64,000 bases of DNA from Planctomycetaceae bacterium (GCA_039680605.1 JBDKTA010000015.1:1-64000), one strand, 5' to 3'. Numbered from the stretch's first letter, positions 7,623 to 16,858 are shown. Numbers and translations are program-made. The notes: generated by a model from the letters alone, not told the origin.

Positions 7623-9225
7623 GTTTATACATGTCGCCCAGATCCTTCGAATCCGCCGGTGACGAAGCAGGCGGCTCGGCGGCCGCGGCGGCGTGGGCGG
7701 CGCTCCAGTAGGGGTTGGGGGTATCCTGCCAGCCGCCGACGGTTTTGTCCCAGATCAGGCGGCAGCGGCGCTCGAGTTCAGTTGGGTCGAGCATCGGGTC
7801 CCAGATCGCCTCGGCCGCCAGCGCCGGCACGCGGCGCGGCTTGAGGTCCCATAGGGCCGCCTCGACCAGGATGAAGATGCCCTTGTTCGGCGGGCCTGCG
7901 GCCAGGTCGCGGCTCCAGGTCAGCAGTTGCTGCATTTGTGCGTTGTCGAGCACGCCCTTGCCCTGTGGCGGCCGCCAGTCGATCGCGCAGGGGTAGCCCA
8001 CGTCTTTGCCGTCGCAGCGGAACGGCCAGCGGTTCTTGCCCGGCGGGTCTTCGACGCCTTCCTCGATCAGGTTCCACAGCCCCTCGATGCGCGGCAGCCA
8101 GGCGCGATCGATCTCGCCCTGGACCTTTTGGCCGTCGAAGATCATCCCGCAGTTCATCGTGATGCGGTAGACGCCGGCGAAGTCTTCGCCCTTGCCGCGC
8201 AGCGCCATCTGTGCCGCGGCCATCTCGCGCGTCGCTGCCCAAGGCACGCCGTTTTCCCACATGATGTTGCAGTACGCCGGCAGAGCGCGCAGGGCCTCGA
8301 ACGTCGCCGCATCGCCGGTGTTGTGGATGCCGGCCGATATCTTCAGCTTGGGGTACCGCTTGTGCAGCGCCTCCATGATCGGCTTGATGTTCTTGACGAC
8401 GGCGCGGCCGAGTTCGGCGCTCTTGCCCGCCAGGCGCGGGTTGATCGCCTCGGTGGCCGACTGGAAGTAGATTCCGTCGATGTCGGGAATCCATGCGTAC
8501 TGGTGCTCGAAGACGTCCAGCACATAGTCCATCAACGCCGCCGGGGTTTCGTCGGCCAGCAGGTCGAGGTTGGCCAGATTGGGGTCGATCTCCCTCTTCT
8601 GCTTTTCGTACAGCGCCCACAGCCGCGCGGCCAGGGCAGGGCTGGCGTCTTTAAGATCCTCGGCGACCCAGCCCCAACTGAAGCCCCACCAGATCTTCAC
8701 GCCGCGCGTGTGGGCGTACTGCACCAAGCGGGCCGCGTCCATCGGCACGCCGCGGTTCCAGAAGACGATGGTGTTGTACTTCCAGCGGCTGGCCTGGTCG
8801 ATGTACGCGTACGGATCGTAGCAACCGTAGAGCCACGTCCACAGCCCGCGATCCTGAATCTTCGGGCAGGAGACAAAGTCGATCGCCGCGGGCTTCTTGC
8901 CCTTGCTCACTGCCGCCAGCCACTCGCGGCAGTAGTAGTGCTGGAAGTCTCGCACGGCCCAGAGCAGCCCCGCCGCGTCGACGCCGGTCAGCGTCACCCC
9001 GCGCGGGCTGATGACAATGCGGAAGCTCTCTGCCGGAGCCCCGCGCTTGACGCCCTTGGGATCGATCACGAGCTCGACCTGCCCGTCCGCCTTCGAGGCT
9101 GACTCGCCCAACGCGCATTTTTCGTTCTGCAGATGATCCTGCAGTTCGTTAAGTGCAAATCGCGACGTGCGATTGCTGCCGGGAAAACACGCAGTGACAG
9201 CCACAGTGATCTTTTGTTTCGCCAT
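7606..9225 (-). CDS. Glycoside hydrolase-like protein with GH20/GH67-type N-domain
   Basis: 539 residues. Residues ~1-110 resemble the non-catalytic alpha/beta domain found before GH20 and GH67 catalytic barrels (FRIVISPRGVTLTGVDAAGLLWAVRDFQ). A TIM-barrel-like region follows (DRGLWTWLYGCYDPYAYIDQ, VKIWWGFSWGW, IDGIYFQSATEAINPRL). Candidate acids include the Glu of SATEA. No signal peptide is seen. The ATG at 9225 follows a purine-rich GAAGGA; an upstream in-frame extension exists but reads into the divergent promoter region. The C-terminal KQDPRS and the TAG stop come from a CCTAGG-family repeat, so the original end of the protein may have been altered. Enzyme activity unproven. Confidence 0.68.
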   Translation of the reverse strand: MAKQKITVAVTACFPGSNRTSRFALNELQDHLQNEKCALGESASKADGQVELVIDPKGVKRGAPAESFRIVISPRGVTLTGVDAAGLLWAVRDFQHYYCREWLAAVSKGKKPAAIDFVSCPKIQDRGLWTWLYGCYDPYAYIDQASRWKYNTIVFWNRGVPMDAARLVQYAHTRGVKIWWGFSWGWVAEDLKDASPALAARLWALYEKQKREIDPNLANLDLLADETPAALMDYVLDVFEHQYAWIPDIDGIYFQSATEAINPRLAGKSAELGRAVVKNIKPIMEALHKRYPKLKISAGIHNTGDAATFEALRALPAYCNIMWENGVPWAATREMAAAQMALRGKGEDFAGVYRITMNCGMIFDGQKVQGEIDRAWLPRIEGLWNLIEEGVEDPPGKNRWPFRCDGKDVGYPCAIDWRPPQGKGVLDNAQMQQLLTWSRDLAAGPPNKGIFILVEAALWDLKPRRVPALAAEAIWDPMLDPTELERRCRLIWDKTVGGWQDTPNPYWSAAHAAAAAEPPASSPADSKDLGDMYKQDPRS

Positions 9226-9360
9226 GACGGATGTTTCCTTCAGTGAACACGACTGTTCGTATAACCCGCTCGGCCGATGCCGCGGGCGGATATTCGCGCG
9301 TGCCCTTGGCGCCCGACAGGGGTTTGATCTCTGGCGGGAATGGCCACTGATCGGAGCGAA

Positions 9361-11148
9361 ATGATGACCCAATATTTCCTTTCCCTATGTCTTGCCGCCT
9401 TAGGCGCCGTCTCTTCCATCGCCGCTGCGGCCGAGACGAAACCCGCCCCAAGACCCGCCGCGGCGCCAGTCCAATACGCCGTCGGACGCGAGCTTTGCAA
9501 GCTGGCCGATCCGGCGATCCAGGAAAGCAGCGGCGTGGCGGCGGGGCGAACGATCAAGGGGGCGTTCTGGACGCACAACGACTCCGGCGACAAGCCGCGA
9601 CTGTTCGCCATTGACGCCGCCGGCAAGACCGTCGCGACCCTGGAGATCGAAAAGGCCGCCGCCGTCGACTGGGAAGACATCGCCTCGTACGTGGACTTCG
9701 GCAAGAGCACGCTGCTGATCGCCGACATCGGCGACAACGGCGCCAAACGCAAGACCGTGATGATCTACGTCGTGCGCGAGCCGTACATCTATCCTGGGAC
9801 CTCGGGACTCGATCTCAAGGCCTCGCCCATCGAGACCATCGAGTTCACCTACGAGGGCGGGCCGATCGACTGCGAATCGATCGCCATCGACCCGACCACG
9901 CGCAACATCTACCTGGTGGCCAAGGGCAGTAAAGAGAAGGCCTCGTGCAAGATCTTCGAATTGCCCTGGCCGCCCAAGGACCGCAAGGGCAACCGCACCG
10001 ACAAAGGCCCGTACACGGCCAAGGCCGTCGGGTCTGTGCCCATGCACATGGTCACGGCGATGGACATCTCGCCCGACGGGCTGCGGTGCGTGATGGCCAC
10101 CTACGGCGGCGGCCTGCAGTACGTCCGCGGCGAAGGCGAGACGTGGGCGCAGGCGTTGGCCCGGCCGGCGGCGAACATCGCCCTGCCCGTGCGCGTGCAG
10201 GGCGAGGGGCTCTGCTTCGGCGTCGACGGGCGGACGCTCTACCTCACCAGCGAGACCAAAGGCCAAGGCCCCTCGCCGCTGCTGGAGGTGCCGCCGGCGG
10301 CGGCCGATGCGATCAAGACCGCCACGCTGACGGTCTACAACACCGGCGACCTTCACGAGCACACCAACAACCTCTCGCGCATCGCACAGTACGTGCGGAC
10401 GGCCAAGAAGCTCGACCCCAACTGCCTTTTCTTCGACGCCGGCGACATCACCGGCGGCGGCGGCGAAAGTGAAATGGCCGTCACCGGCGGCGATGCGATG
10501 TGGAGCATGATGGCCGCCATGGGCTACGACGGCGGCGTGCTGGGCAATCACGATTACAACAAGGGCATCGTGCGGCTGGAGGAAATCACCCGCAAGTATC
10601 CGGCCTTTCCGCTGCTGATGGCCAACGCCGCCTGGAGCGACGAGCAGAAGAAAATCGGCCTGGACAAGCTGATGCCTCCGACGAAGATCGTCAAGATGCA
10701 GGGGTTGACGGTGGGGATCGTCGGCGTGGGCTCGCACGACATGCGGTACGCCGCGGCGCCGCGCGTTCCGGCGACGTTCGCGCCCCCGGCCGTCAAGCAC
10801 CACGTGCCGCTGCTGCGCAAGCAGGGCTGCGACGTCGTGGTGGCCATCACGCACCAGTACGAGGACGACGATTACTGGAAGACCGCCACAGGTGAGAACT
10901 ATCCCGACCTGATCGTGGGCGGGCACTCGCACGGCGGGTACTCGACGCCGTACGGGTATGGGGCCGTCAAGAACTCGTTCATCGTCAAGGCCGGGCCGTA
11001 CGGCAAGTGCATCGGCGTGGTGCAGTTCACCTACGACCTGACGAACAAGAAGCTCATCGACCGCATCGGCGACATTGTGCGCGTGGACGACGCGTGGCCC
11101 GAGGCCCCGGACGTCAAGGCGCTGCGCGAGAAGATCTTTAAGAAATAG
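9361..11148 (+). CDS. Exported calcineurin-like phosphoesterase with N-terminal propeller-like domain
   Basis: 595 residues. A signal peptide (MMTQYFLSLCLAALGAVSS, cut near AAAAE) is followed by a ~280-residue domain of repeated strand segments (KPRLFAIDAAGKTVATLEI, SKEKASCKIFELPW) resembling a beta-propeller. From residue ~321 a metallophosphoesterase domain of the 5'-nucleotidase/UDP-sugar hydrolase type appears: GDLHEH, LFFDAGDITGGGG, GNHDYN (about 394) and GGHSHGG (about 519). These residues hold two metal ions. The C-terminal nucleotide-binding domain of classical 5'-nucleotidases is missing. Likely periplasmic removal of phosphate from nucleotides or sugar phosphates. GGAG lies 4 bases before the chosen ATG (7 before the second). 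Divergent from the gene ending at 9225. Confidence 0.85.
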   Translation: MMTQYFLSLCLAALGAVSSIAAAAETKPAPRPAAAPVQYAVGRELCKLADPAIQESSGVAAGRTIKGAFWTHNDSGDKPRLFAIDAAGKTVATLEIEKAAAVDWEDIASYVDFGKSTLLIADIGDNGAKRKTVMIYVVREPYIYPGTSGLDLKASPIETIEFTYEGGPIDCESIAIDPTTRNIYLVAKGSKEKASCKIFELPWPPKDRKGNRTDKGPYTAKAVGSVPMHMVTAMDISPDGLRCVMATYGGGLQYVRGEGETWAQALARPAANIALPVRVQGEGLCFGVDGRTLYLTSETKGQGPSPLLEVPPAAADAIKTATLTVYNTGDLHEHTNNLSRIAQYVRTAKKLDPNCLFFDAGDITGGGGESEMAVTGGDAMWSMMAAMGYDGGVLGNHDYNKGIVRLEEITRKYPAFPLLMANAAWSDEQKKIGLDKLMPPTKIVKMQGLTVGIVGVGSHDMRYAAAPRVPATFAPPAVKHHVPLLRKQGCDVVVAITHQYEDDDYWKTATGENYPDLIVGGHSHGGYSTPYGYGAVKNSFIVKAGPYGKCIGVVQFTYDLTNKKLIDRIGDIVRVDDAWPEAPDVKALREKIFKK

Positions 11149-11187
11149 TTGTGAGTTGTGTGTGGTGAGTGGTGAGTGAAAAGGGTG
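11149..11187. repeat. Single arm of a GTGGTGAGTGGTGAGTG repeat
   Basis: The tract GTTGTGAGTTGTGTGTGGTG then AGTGGTGAGTGAAAAGGG directly follows the phosphoesterase stop and abuts the folded element at 11195-11296. It is the same quasi-tandem style; no second arm was found. Confidence 0.5.
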
Positions 11188-11194
11188 GCATGGC

Positions 11195-11296
11195 GGGTGC
11201 CGTGGCGGGGAGTCCCAAAGGGACGGACAGCCACGACACGTGCAGGGCCAGGGATCGTGGCTCTCCGGGCCTTCGGCCCTGCGCGCCACGGCACCC
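11195..11296. repeat. 102-bp multi-hairpin element, copy 1 (GGGTGCCGTGGCG)
   Basis: The outer 13-bp perfect arms are GGGTGCCGTGGCG (11195-11207) and CGCCACGGCACCC (11284-11296). The second stem is AGCCACGA (11229-11236) with TCGTGGCT (11255-11262). Side hairpins are AGTCCC/GGGAC and GGGCCTTCGGCCC. A second copy in the same orientation lies at 12542-12637, on the other side of the URO-D gene. Confidence 0.92.
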
Positions 11297-11301
11297 CCGA
11301 T

Positions 11302-12504
11302 TTAAACATATCTTCCGTGCCGCTGAATCGCCGCCATGATCAGGCGCATGCCGGTCAGGCGCGAACCGTTGTTGATGCTCCCTGCCGTGGCGAAGAGCAG
11401 GCCCCGCGTTTCGCCGATGAGCTCGTAGTCGCGCAGGAACTCGGCGACGATGCCCACCTCGTCGTTGCGGCTGAAGGTGAACGGGGCGAGCTGCCCGTGG
11501 ATGACTGCCGTGGGCATGTGGCGGCGGATGTAGTCGACCATGACGGTGGGGCCGAAGTTCACGGCGGTCATGTTGCACCGCGCCAGCACCGGCACGATGT
11601 GACCCATCGCGGAATCGCTGTGCTGATAGCGGCCGTCGGTGGGCTCGGGGCTGTAGCGGGCCCAGATGCCCTGCACGATCGGCAGGGCGAAGAACTCGTA
11701 CATGTCGGCCGTCAGCATCATGCAGTTGTCGTCGGCGAAACCGAACCCGTGCGGGGCGTCGGCGGGGGTGAAGCCCGCTTCTTCATCCTGCACACGGGCC
11801 TTTTCGAGCATCGCCCGCAACATCACGTCGCGCAGGCGCGCGGCCAGGGCGGGGTTGTCCAGGATCAGGAAGATCAGGTTCTCCACGCCCAGCATCGAGC
11901 AGGCCAGCGTGACCGGCCCGCGCTGCCCGCGGTAGAGCGGGGGCTTGACGCCGGCGGCAAGCAGCTTCTGGCGACACGAGTCCCACTCGGGCGGCAGGAG
12001 GAACGCCCGGAGGTTCTCCAGGCGCTTCTCGACGCGGTCGAGCAGTGCGGCCAGTTCCGTCTGATTGCTCGCGGCCTGGTGCCACCACCACGACTGTGAA
12101 ACATCGTCCCAGCGATTCTCCATCTCGAAGATGTCGTGCAGTTCCTTGACCGCCGGCCAGGCCGGACCGGCCGGGGCGGGCGGGTTTTCCCCCAGCAGCT
12201 TGCACCCGACGATCGCCTGGGCCTTGATGTTGTACGCCTTGCTCAGTTCCAGCCGCCACTGCGGGTCGTCGTTCCAGCGCTTCCAGTCCTGCGGGATCCC
12301 CATCTCCTCGAAGACGCACTCCCAGTTGCAGTATGTCGCCATGGGAACCTGCGGAATGCTGCGGCCGAAGGGATCCTTGTCGGCGACGGCGTTGTCGGCC
12401 CAGAAGCGCTCCAGGTCTACCGGGGCCAGGCCGTCGTTTGCATGGGCCTGCCGCACGAGGTCGGCGGCGGCATCAAGATGCTTTTGCGTTACGTTGATTC
12501 GCAT
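11302..12504 (-). CDS. Uroporphyrinogen decarboxylase (URO-D) domain protein
   Basis: 400 residues with the URO-D-like TIM barrel. Seen features: YCNWECVFEEMG, an LLPPEWDSCRQKL segment, CSMLGVENLIFLILDNP, DNCMMLTADMYEFFALPIV, and HSDSAMGHIVPVLARCNMTAVNFG near the C-terminus. In this superfamily true HemE decarboxylates uroporphyrinogen, while many others are methyltransferases that pass methyl groups via corrinoids. The lack of haem genes and the MttB-family neighbour favour the second role, but this is inference. The ATG at 12504 follows AAAGG; the longer frame begins in repeat DNA. The gene lies between two same-orientation copies of a ~100-bp folded repeat. Confidence 0.82.
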   Translation of the reverse strand: MRINVTQKHLDAAADLVRQAHANDGLAPVDLERFWADNAVADKDPFGRSIPQVPMATYCNWECVFEEMGIPQDWKRWNDDPQWRLELSKAYNIKAQAIVGCKLLGENPPAPAGPAWPAVKELHDIFEMENRWDDVSQSWWWHQAASNQTELAALLDRVEKRLENLRAFLLPPEWDSCRQKLLAAGVKPPLYRGQRGPVTLACSMLGVENLIFLILDNPALAARLRDVMLRAMLEKARVQDEEAGFTPADAPHGFGFADDNCMMLTADMYEFFALPIVQGIWARYSPEPTDGRYQHSDSAMGHIVPVLARCNMTAVNFGPTVMVDYIRRHMPTAVIHGQLAPFTFSRNDEVGIVAEFLRDYELIGETRGLLFATAGSINNGSRLTGMRLIMAAIQRHGRYV

Positions 12505-12541
12505 AATAAACCTTTGTCCGAAAAGCCCTGCACGCGTGATC

Positions 12542-12637
12542 GGGTGCCGTGGCGGGAGGGCTTCAGCCCGACAGCCACGACAAATCTTTAGAAAATCGTG
12601 GCTCTCCGGGCCTTCGGCCCTGCGCGCCACGGCACCC
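12542..12637. repeat. 96-bp multi-hairpin element, copy 2 (GGGTGCCGTGGCG)
   Basis: The same design as 11195-11296: outer arms 12542-12554 and 12625-12637, second stem AGCCACGA (12573-12580) with TCGTGGCT (12596-12603), and the same GGGCCTTCGGCCC hairpin. The internal left hairpin differs (AGGGCTTCAGCCC here). It lies between the URO-D and GH42 genes. Confidence 0.92.
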
Positions 12638-12655
12638 GCTGCCACTGCGCCACCA

Positions 12656-14707
12656 TTACCTTGCCAGAACGGCGGCGCCGTAGCCTTTCAGCTTCAACGG
12701 GCCCTGGACCTTCCTGCCCGTCAGCACGTCGGTGTGTTTGGCCGGGCCTAAGTTGACGCGCTGGGCGGTGCGCTTGAAGTTCAGCAGGAAGACGTATTCC
12801 TTCTTGCCGTCGGTGCGAACCTGGGCCGTCACGCCCTCGGGCAGTTTGCCCTTGATGACGCGGGGCAGCTTGAGGGTTTTGATGAGCCCGCCGATCAGGT
12901 CGTCGTGGAACCGCTCGTCATTGCGGCTGGCGACATAGTACGCCTTGCCCTTGCCGACGCGGTTGACGGTGACGGCTGGGCTGCCTTTGTAGAACTCTCG
13001 CCCATAGGTCGCCAGCACCTTGGCGGACTCGGCGTGAATCAGGTCGCAGAAGACGCCGGCCTTGTACGTGCCGCTCAGGCCGGCGGGATTGTTCTTTCGG
13101 GCGACGACGCTATTGGCCTCGTCGTCGTAGAGGACGTCGATTTCCTCGGCCCAGACGCCCAGCAGTTTCCGCAGCGGCCCGGGAAAGCCCGTCAGGAAGC
13201 ACAGGTCGCTCTCGTTGGCGATGCCCGTCAGATACGTCGTGACCAGCGTGCCGCCGCCGGCAACGAAAGCCTCGAGCTTCTCCGCCACGCCCGGGCGGAT
13301 CATGTACAGCATCGGGGCGATCAGCAGCTTGTACGGCGAAAAGTCGCTGTCTTCGCTGACGATGTCGGCCGACACGCCCGCCTGCCACAGCGGGCGGTAG
13401 TGGTCCACGCAGGTGGCGAAATAATCCTTGCGCTGGTTTCGCGGCCCGGCGATCTGGTCGATCGCCCAGGCGTTTTCCCAGTCGTACAGGATCGCCGCCT
13501 GGGCGGGCTTGGTCGTGCCGATGACGGCGTCGAGCTTCTTGAGGGCGGCCCCCACGTCGGCGACCTCGCGGAAGACGCGGTTGTGCTCGTGCCCGCAGTG
13601 ATCGACGACGGCGCCATGGAACTTCTCGCAGCCGCCGCGGCCCTTGCGCCACTGGAAGTACTGCACCGTGTCGGACCCGTGCGAAACGTACTGCATGCAC
13701 TCGAGCATGTGGACGCCGGGGCGCTTGAGCTTATTGACCGGCTTCCAGTTCTGCACGCTCGGCGAGCATTCCATCTGCATGTACGGACGGCCGCCCTTGA
13801 GGCAGCGGTTGAGGTCGGAGACGAACGAGACGCTGACGGCCTCGCGCCAGTCGCCGTCGCGGTCGTGGTAAGCGGGGTAGCTGTCCCAGGCGACGACGTC
13901 GACGGCCTGGGCGAACTTCCACAGGTCCAGTCCGGGGTACACGCCCATGAAGTTGGTCGTCACGGGCACGCGGGGCGTGATGGCCTTGAGCGGCGCCGAC
14001 TCGCACTTGTAAAAGTCGATCATCTGGTCGGAAGTGAACCGCTTCCAGTCGAGCATCATGCCGTGAAGGCTGAAATCGGCGGGGTAGATCTCTTCCCACT
14101 CGCTGAAGCGGTGCGACCAGAACGTCGACCACCACGCGGCGTTGACGGCATCGAGCGAGTCGTTGTATCTGGCCTTGAGCCACGTGCGCCATGCGGCCAG
14201 GCAGTGCTCGCAGAAACACTCGCCGCCGTTGTATTCGTTAGACACGTGCCAGGCGATCAGGGCGGGATGGTCCTTGTAACGCTCGGCGAGGCGCGTGTTG
14301 ATCTCGACGCACTTGGCGCGGAAGACCGGCGAGGTGCGGCAGTGATTGTGCCGCCCGCCGTGCATCTCGCGCCGCCCGTCGGCCCCGACGCGGCAGACCT
14401 CGGGGTATTTGCGCGACATCCATGCGGGCTTGGAACCCGACGGCGTCGCCAGCACGGCGTACCCGCCGGCGGCTGTGAGCTTGTCCATGATCGTGTCGAG
14501 CCAGCCCAGCTCGAACTGCCCCTCGCGCGGCTCCAAGCTCGCCCACGAAAAGATGCCCGTGGACATGGCGTTGCAGCCGGCGAGTTTCATCAGCCGCATG
14601 TCCTGGTCCCACGCCTCCGGCGTGGCGGCCCACTGGTCGGGGTTGTAGTCGCCGCCGTGGAGGAAGTGAGGGAAGCGCGGGTTGATGGGCGGGTAGCGAT
14701 TAAGCAT
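12656..14707 (-). CDS. Beta-galactosidase, glycoside hydrolase family 42
   Basis: 683 residues, full length for GH42. It starts FPHFLHGGDYNPDQW, the family's N-terminal signature. The likely acid/base is Glu158 in HVSNEYNGG and the likely nucleophile Glu313 in YMQMECSPSVQNW. Four cysteines at about 123, 164, 166 and 169 match the zinc cluster seen in many GH42 enzymes. A trimerisation (GATase-like) domain follows (LIAPMLYMIRPGVAEKL) and a small C-terminal beta domain ends the protein. No signal peptide, so it should act in the cytoplasm on imported beta-galactosides. ATG 14707 has GGAG 6 bases upstream; a TTG at 14719 is the alternative. Likely part of a sugar-use cluster with the downstream genes. 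Confidence 0.93.
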   Translation of the reverse strand: MLNRYPPINPRFPHFLHGGDYNPDQWAATPEAWDQDMRLMKLAGCNAMSTGIFSWASLEPREGQFELGWLDTIMDKLTAAGGYAVLATPSGSKPAWMSRKYPEVCRVGADGRREMHGGRHNHCRTSPVFRAKCVEINTRLAERYKDHPALIAWHVSNEYNGGECFCEHCLAAWRTWLKARYNDSLDAVNAAWWSTFWSHRFSEWEEIYPADFSLHGMMLDWKRFTSDQMIDFYKCESAPLKAITPRVPVTTNFMGVYPGLDLWKFAQAVDVVAWDSYPAYHDRDGDWREAVSVSFVSDLNRCLKGGRPYMQMECSPSVQNWKPVNKLKRPGVHMLECMQYVSHGSDTVQYFQWRKGRGGCEKFHGAVVDHCGHEHNRVFREVADVGAALKKLDAVIGTTKPAQAAILYDWENAWAIDQIAGPRNQRKDYFATCVDHYRPLWQAGVSADIVSEDSDFSPYKLLIAPMLYMIRPGVAEKLEAFVAGGGTLVTTYLTGIANESDLCFLTGFPGPLRKLLGVWAEEIDVLYDDEANSVVARKNNPAGLSGTYKAGVFCDLIHAESAKVLATYGREFYKGSPAVTVNRVGKGKAYYVASRNDERFHDDLIGGLIKTLKLPRVIKGKLPEGVTAQVRTDGKKEYVFLLNFKRTAQRVNLGPAKHTDVLTGRKVQGPLKLKGYGAAVLAR

Positions 14708-14730
14708 GGGAGGCTCCAAGTGCTATGGCC

Positions 14731-14819
14731 TGTGGACAGAGTGGACGAAGTGGACATTATGGACAATAGACATGTCATGTCCACCAGTCCACACCGTCCA
14801 CAAAGTCGACTTTGTCCAC
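14731..14819. repeat. Inverted quasi-tandem repeat, GTGGACNNNGTGGAC family, copy 1
   Basis: The left side (TGTGGACAGAGTGGACGAAG..) and right side (CCACCAGTCCACACCGTCC..) are inverted runs of a ~9-bp word. The centre holds ACATGTCATGT. The same family is at 20041-20149. Confidence 0.85.
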
Positions 14820-14823
14820 GGCG

Positions 14824-15900
14824 CTAACGCTGAACTTTCACTTCTTTGCCGGCCTTGGCCGAGCGATTGATCGCCGTCAGCACGCGCACGACGTCCAGGC
14901 CTTGCTCGGGCGTGGCGGGCACGTTGCCCTTGCCGCGGCAGGCGGCCGCGAACAGGCGCCCCTGTCGGGCGAAGAATTCCTCCGTCGACGCCAGGGGCAG
15001 CTCGACGTTGGCGACCTGTTTCTTCTGCTCGGTGTAGAGCGTGACCTTGTCGCCCCAGGGCATGAAGACCGCGCCGCCCTTGGTGCCGTTGAACTCGATG
15101 AACCCCGCGTCGGGCCCGTTGACCGCCCAGGCGATGTTGAAGTTCATCGTGGCGCTCTTGCCGAACCGGACCAGTCCGGTGGTGTAATCTTCAACGTCGA
15201 ACGTGCCGTCGTAGCGCGGCGGGCCCGCCCACATGCCGCCGAAGTGATACCCCTTCATCAGCGGACCGAACTTGGCGTAGTTGGCGGCGCTGACGGCCGT
15301 GGCGTTCCACAGGCTCGCGACGTACATCGCCAGGTCGATCCAGTGTACGCCGATGTCCATGACGGCCCCGCCGCCGCTTTTGGCGGCCGTCGTGAACCAT
15401 CCGCCCAGGCCGGGGATGCCGCGCCGGCGGATCAGCGTCGCGCGCACGTGGTAGATCTCGCCCAGTTTGCCGCTGTCGATGAGCTTCTTGATCGTCATCG
15501 CCCGCCCGTCCTGACGCCACACCACCCCGATCTGCATCGCCAGGCCCTTCTTGCGGGCCTTGACCGCCGCGGCGACCATCGCCTTGGCGTCCTTGACGGA
15601 AACGGTCATCGGCTTTTCGCAAAAGACGTGCTTGCCCGCTTCGAGGGCGGCGATGCTCACCGGCGCGTGCAGGTAGTTCGGCAGCGGCACGACGACGGCC
15701 TCGACGTCGGCATTGGCCAGGAACTTGCGATAGTCGGTGTAGGTCTGGGTAATGCTGTGCTTCTCGGCGGTGCGTTTCAGGGCCGCTTCGTCGATATCGC
15801 ACAGGGCGGTGAGCTGGAAGTCGGGATACTTGGCGAACTGGTCCGCGTGGCAGTTGCCCATCGTGCCGGTGCCGATGACGCCGATCTTGATCTTGCGCAT
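14824..15900 (-). CDS. Gfo/Idh/MocA family oxidoreductase
   Basis: 358 residues. The N-terminal Rossmann fold starts IKIGVIGTGTMGNCHADQ (NAD(P) binding); the conserved EKPMTVSVKDAKAM motif, whose lysine is catalytic in the family, sits near residue 95; the C-terminal domain has GGAVMDIGVHWIDLAMY with the likely catalytic His. Members oxidise or reduce sugars and inositols with NAD(P). The start at 15900 has AGAGGA 6 bases upstream. The isomerase gene ends 20 bp upstream on the same strand, so the two are probably one operon. No signal peptide, unlike many planctomycete relatives. Confidence 0.93.
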   Translation of the reverse strand: MRKIKIGVIGTGTMGNCHADQFAKYPDFQLTALCDIDEAALKRTAEKHSITQTYTDYRKFLANADVEAVVVPLPNYLHAPVSIAALEAGKHVFCEKPMTVSVKDAKAMVAAAVKARKKGLAMQIGVVWRQDGRAMTIKKLIDSGKLGEIYHVRATLIRRRGIPGLGGWFTTAAKSGGGAVMDIGVHWIDLAMYVASLWNATAVSAANYAKFGPLMKGYHFGGMWAGPPRYDGTFDVEDYTTGLVRFGKSATMNFNIAWAVNGPDAGFIEFNGTKGGAVFMPWGDKVTLYTEQKKQVANVELPLASTEEFFARQGRLFAAACRGKGNVPATPEQGLDVVRVLTAINRSAKAGKEVKVQR

Positions 15901-15920
15901 GGAAGTCCTCTTAAGAAAGT

Positions 15921-16808
15921 TCAGGAAGCCTTCAGCAGGGGGGTTAGAAAGCTCACCGCCAGGGCGATATCCGTCCGCGGATCTACGCCGACCTCGCGTT
16001 CGACGGTGAGATAGTAGTCGTACTTCGCCGCTTTCAGGGCCGCCAGATACGCCGGCCACGGCACGGCGCCCTGGCCCAGGGGCACTTCGCGGATGAACTC
16101 GCTGACATCGAATGCCGCGATGCCCGCTTCGGCGAACGCGCCGTAGAGCGCCTCGGCGTCGCAGGGCTTGAGGTTGAGCCCGTCCTTGGCGTGCGTGTGG
16201 ACGATGTACGGCCCCAGGGTTGTCGTCGCGGCGGGAATGTCCTCGGCGATGACCATCGCCAGGTTCGCCGGGTCGAAGTTCACGCCGATGCCCCCGCCGA
16301 CGCCGACCTCGTCGAGAAAGCTCTTGAGAACCGCCGCCGGCTCGGGGCCGGTCTCGATGGCGAAGGTGGCGCCCATGTCTTTTCCGGCCGCGGCGAGTTT
16401 GCGGCAGGCGTCGAGCATGACGCCCCATCGCGGGTTCTTGCGGTCGCCTTCGCGATCGGGGCGGGGCATGCCGGCCGTCGGCAGCACGCCGATGTGCGTG
16501 GTGACGACGCGGCAGTTGAGGTCCAGGGCGAGTTCCGCGACGCGGCGCGAGTCGTCGATGCGCCTGGCGTTGTCTTGTGCGATCTCGAACCCGTGCCCGC
16601 CGAAGTCGCCGCAGATGGCGGCGAATTCGAGACCCATGTCCTGCGTTTTCTTGAGCAGGTCGCGCCTTCGGGTTCCCTTGAGCGTGCGCGGGTGCGTCTC
16701 GCCGGCGGTGGCGTACATCTGCACGCCTTGCGCGCCGACATCCGCGGCGGCGCAGAGTCCGCCGTGGAGACCTTCGCGGAATGATTCAACCATCACGCCG
16801 ATTTTCAT
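15921..16808 (-). CDS. Sugar phosphate isomerase/epimerase (AP endonuclease 2-like barrel)
   Basis: 295 residues with the IolE/xylose-isomerase-like barrel: AAICGDFGGHGF, NCRVVTTHIGVLPT, ATFAIETGPEP, GVNFDPANLAM, YIVHTHAKDG and YLTVEREVG. The Glu, Asp and His residues of these motifs form the usual metal site. The gene directly precedes the Gfo/Idh/MocA gene (20 bp), a pairing common in inositol and rare-sugar pathways. The exact substrate cannot be told from sequence. The start ATG at 16808 fits the usual N-terminus MKIGVMVES. Confidence 0.88.
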   Translation of the reverse strand: MKIGVMVESFREGLHGGLCAAADVGAQGVQMYATAGETHPRTLKGTRRRDLLKKTQDMGLEFAAICGDFGGHGFEIAQDNARRIDDSRRVAELALDLNCRVVTTHIGVLPTAGMPRPDREGDRKNPRWGVMLDACRKLAAAGKDMGATFAIETGPEPAAVLKSFLDEVGVGGGIGVNFDPANLAMVIAEDIPAATTTLGPYIVHTHAKDGLNLKPCDAEALYGAFAEAGIAAFDVSEFIREVPLGQGAVPWPAYLAALKAAKYDYYLTVEREVGVDPRTDIALAVSFLTPLLKAS

Positions 16809-16858
16809 TGTCCTGCTCCCGGATCTCTCATTTGGAGTGCGGGTGAGATTACATCAAA

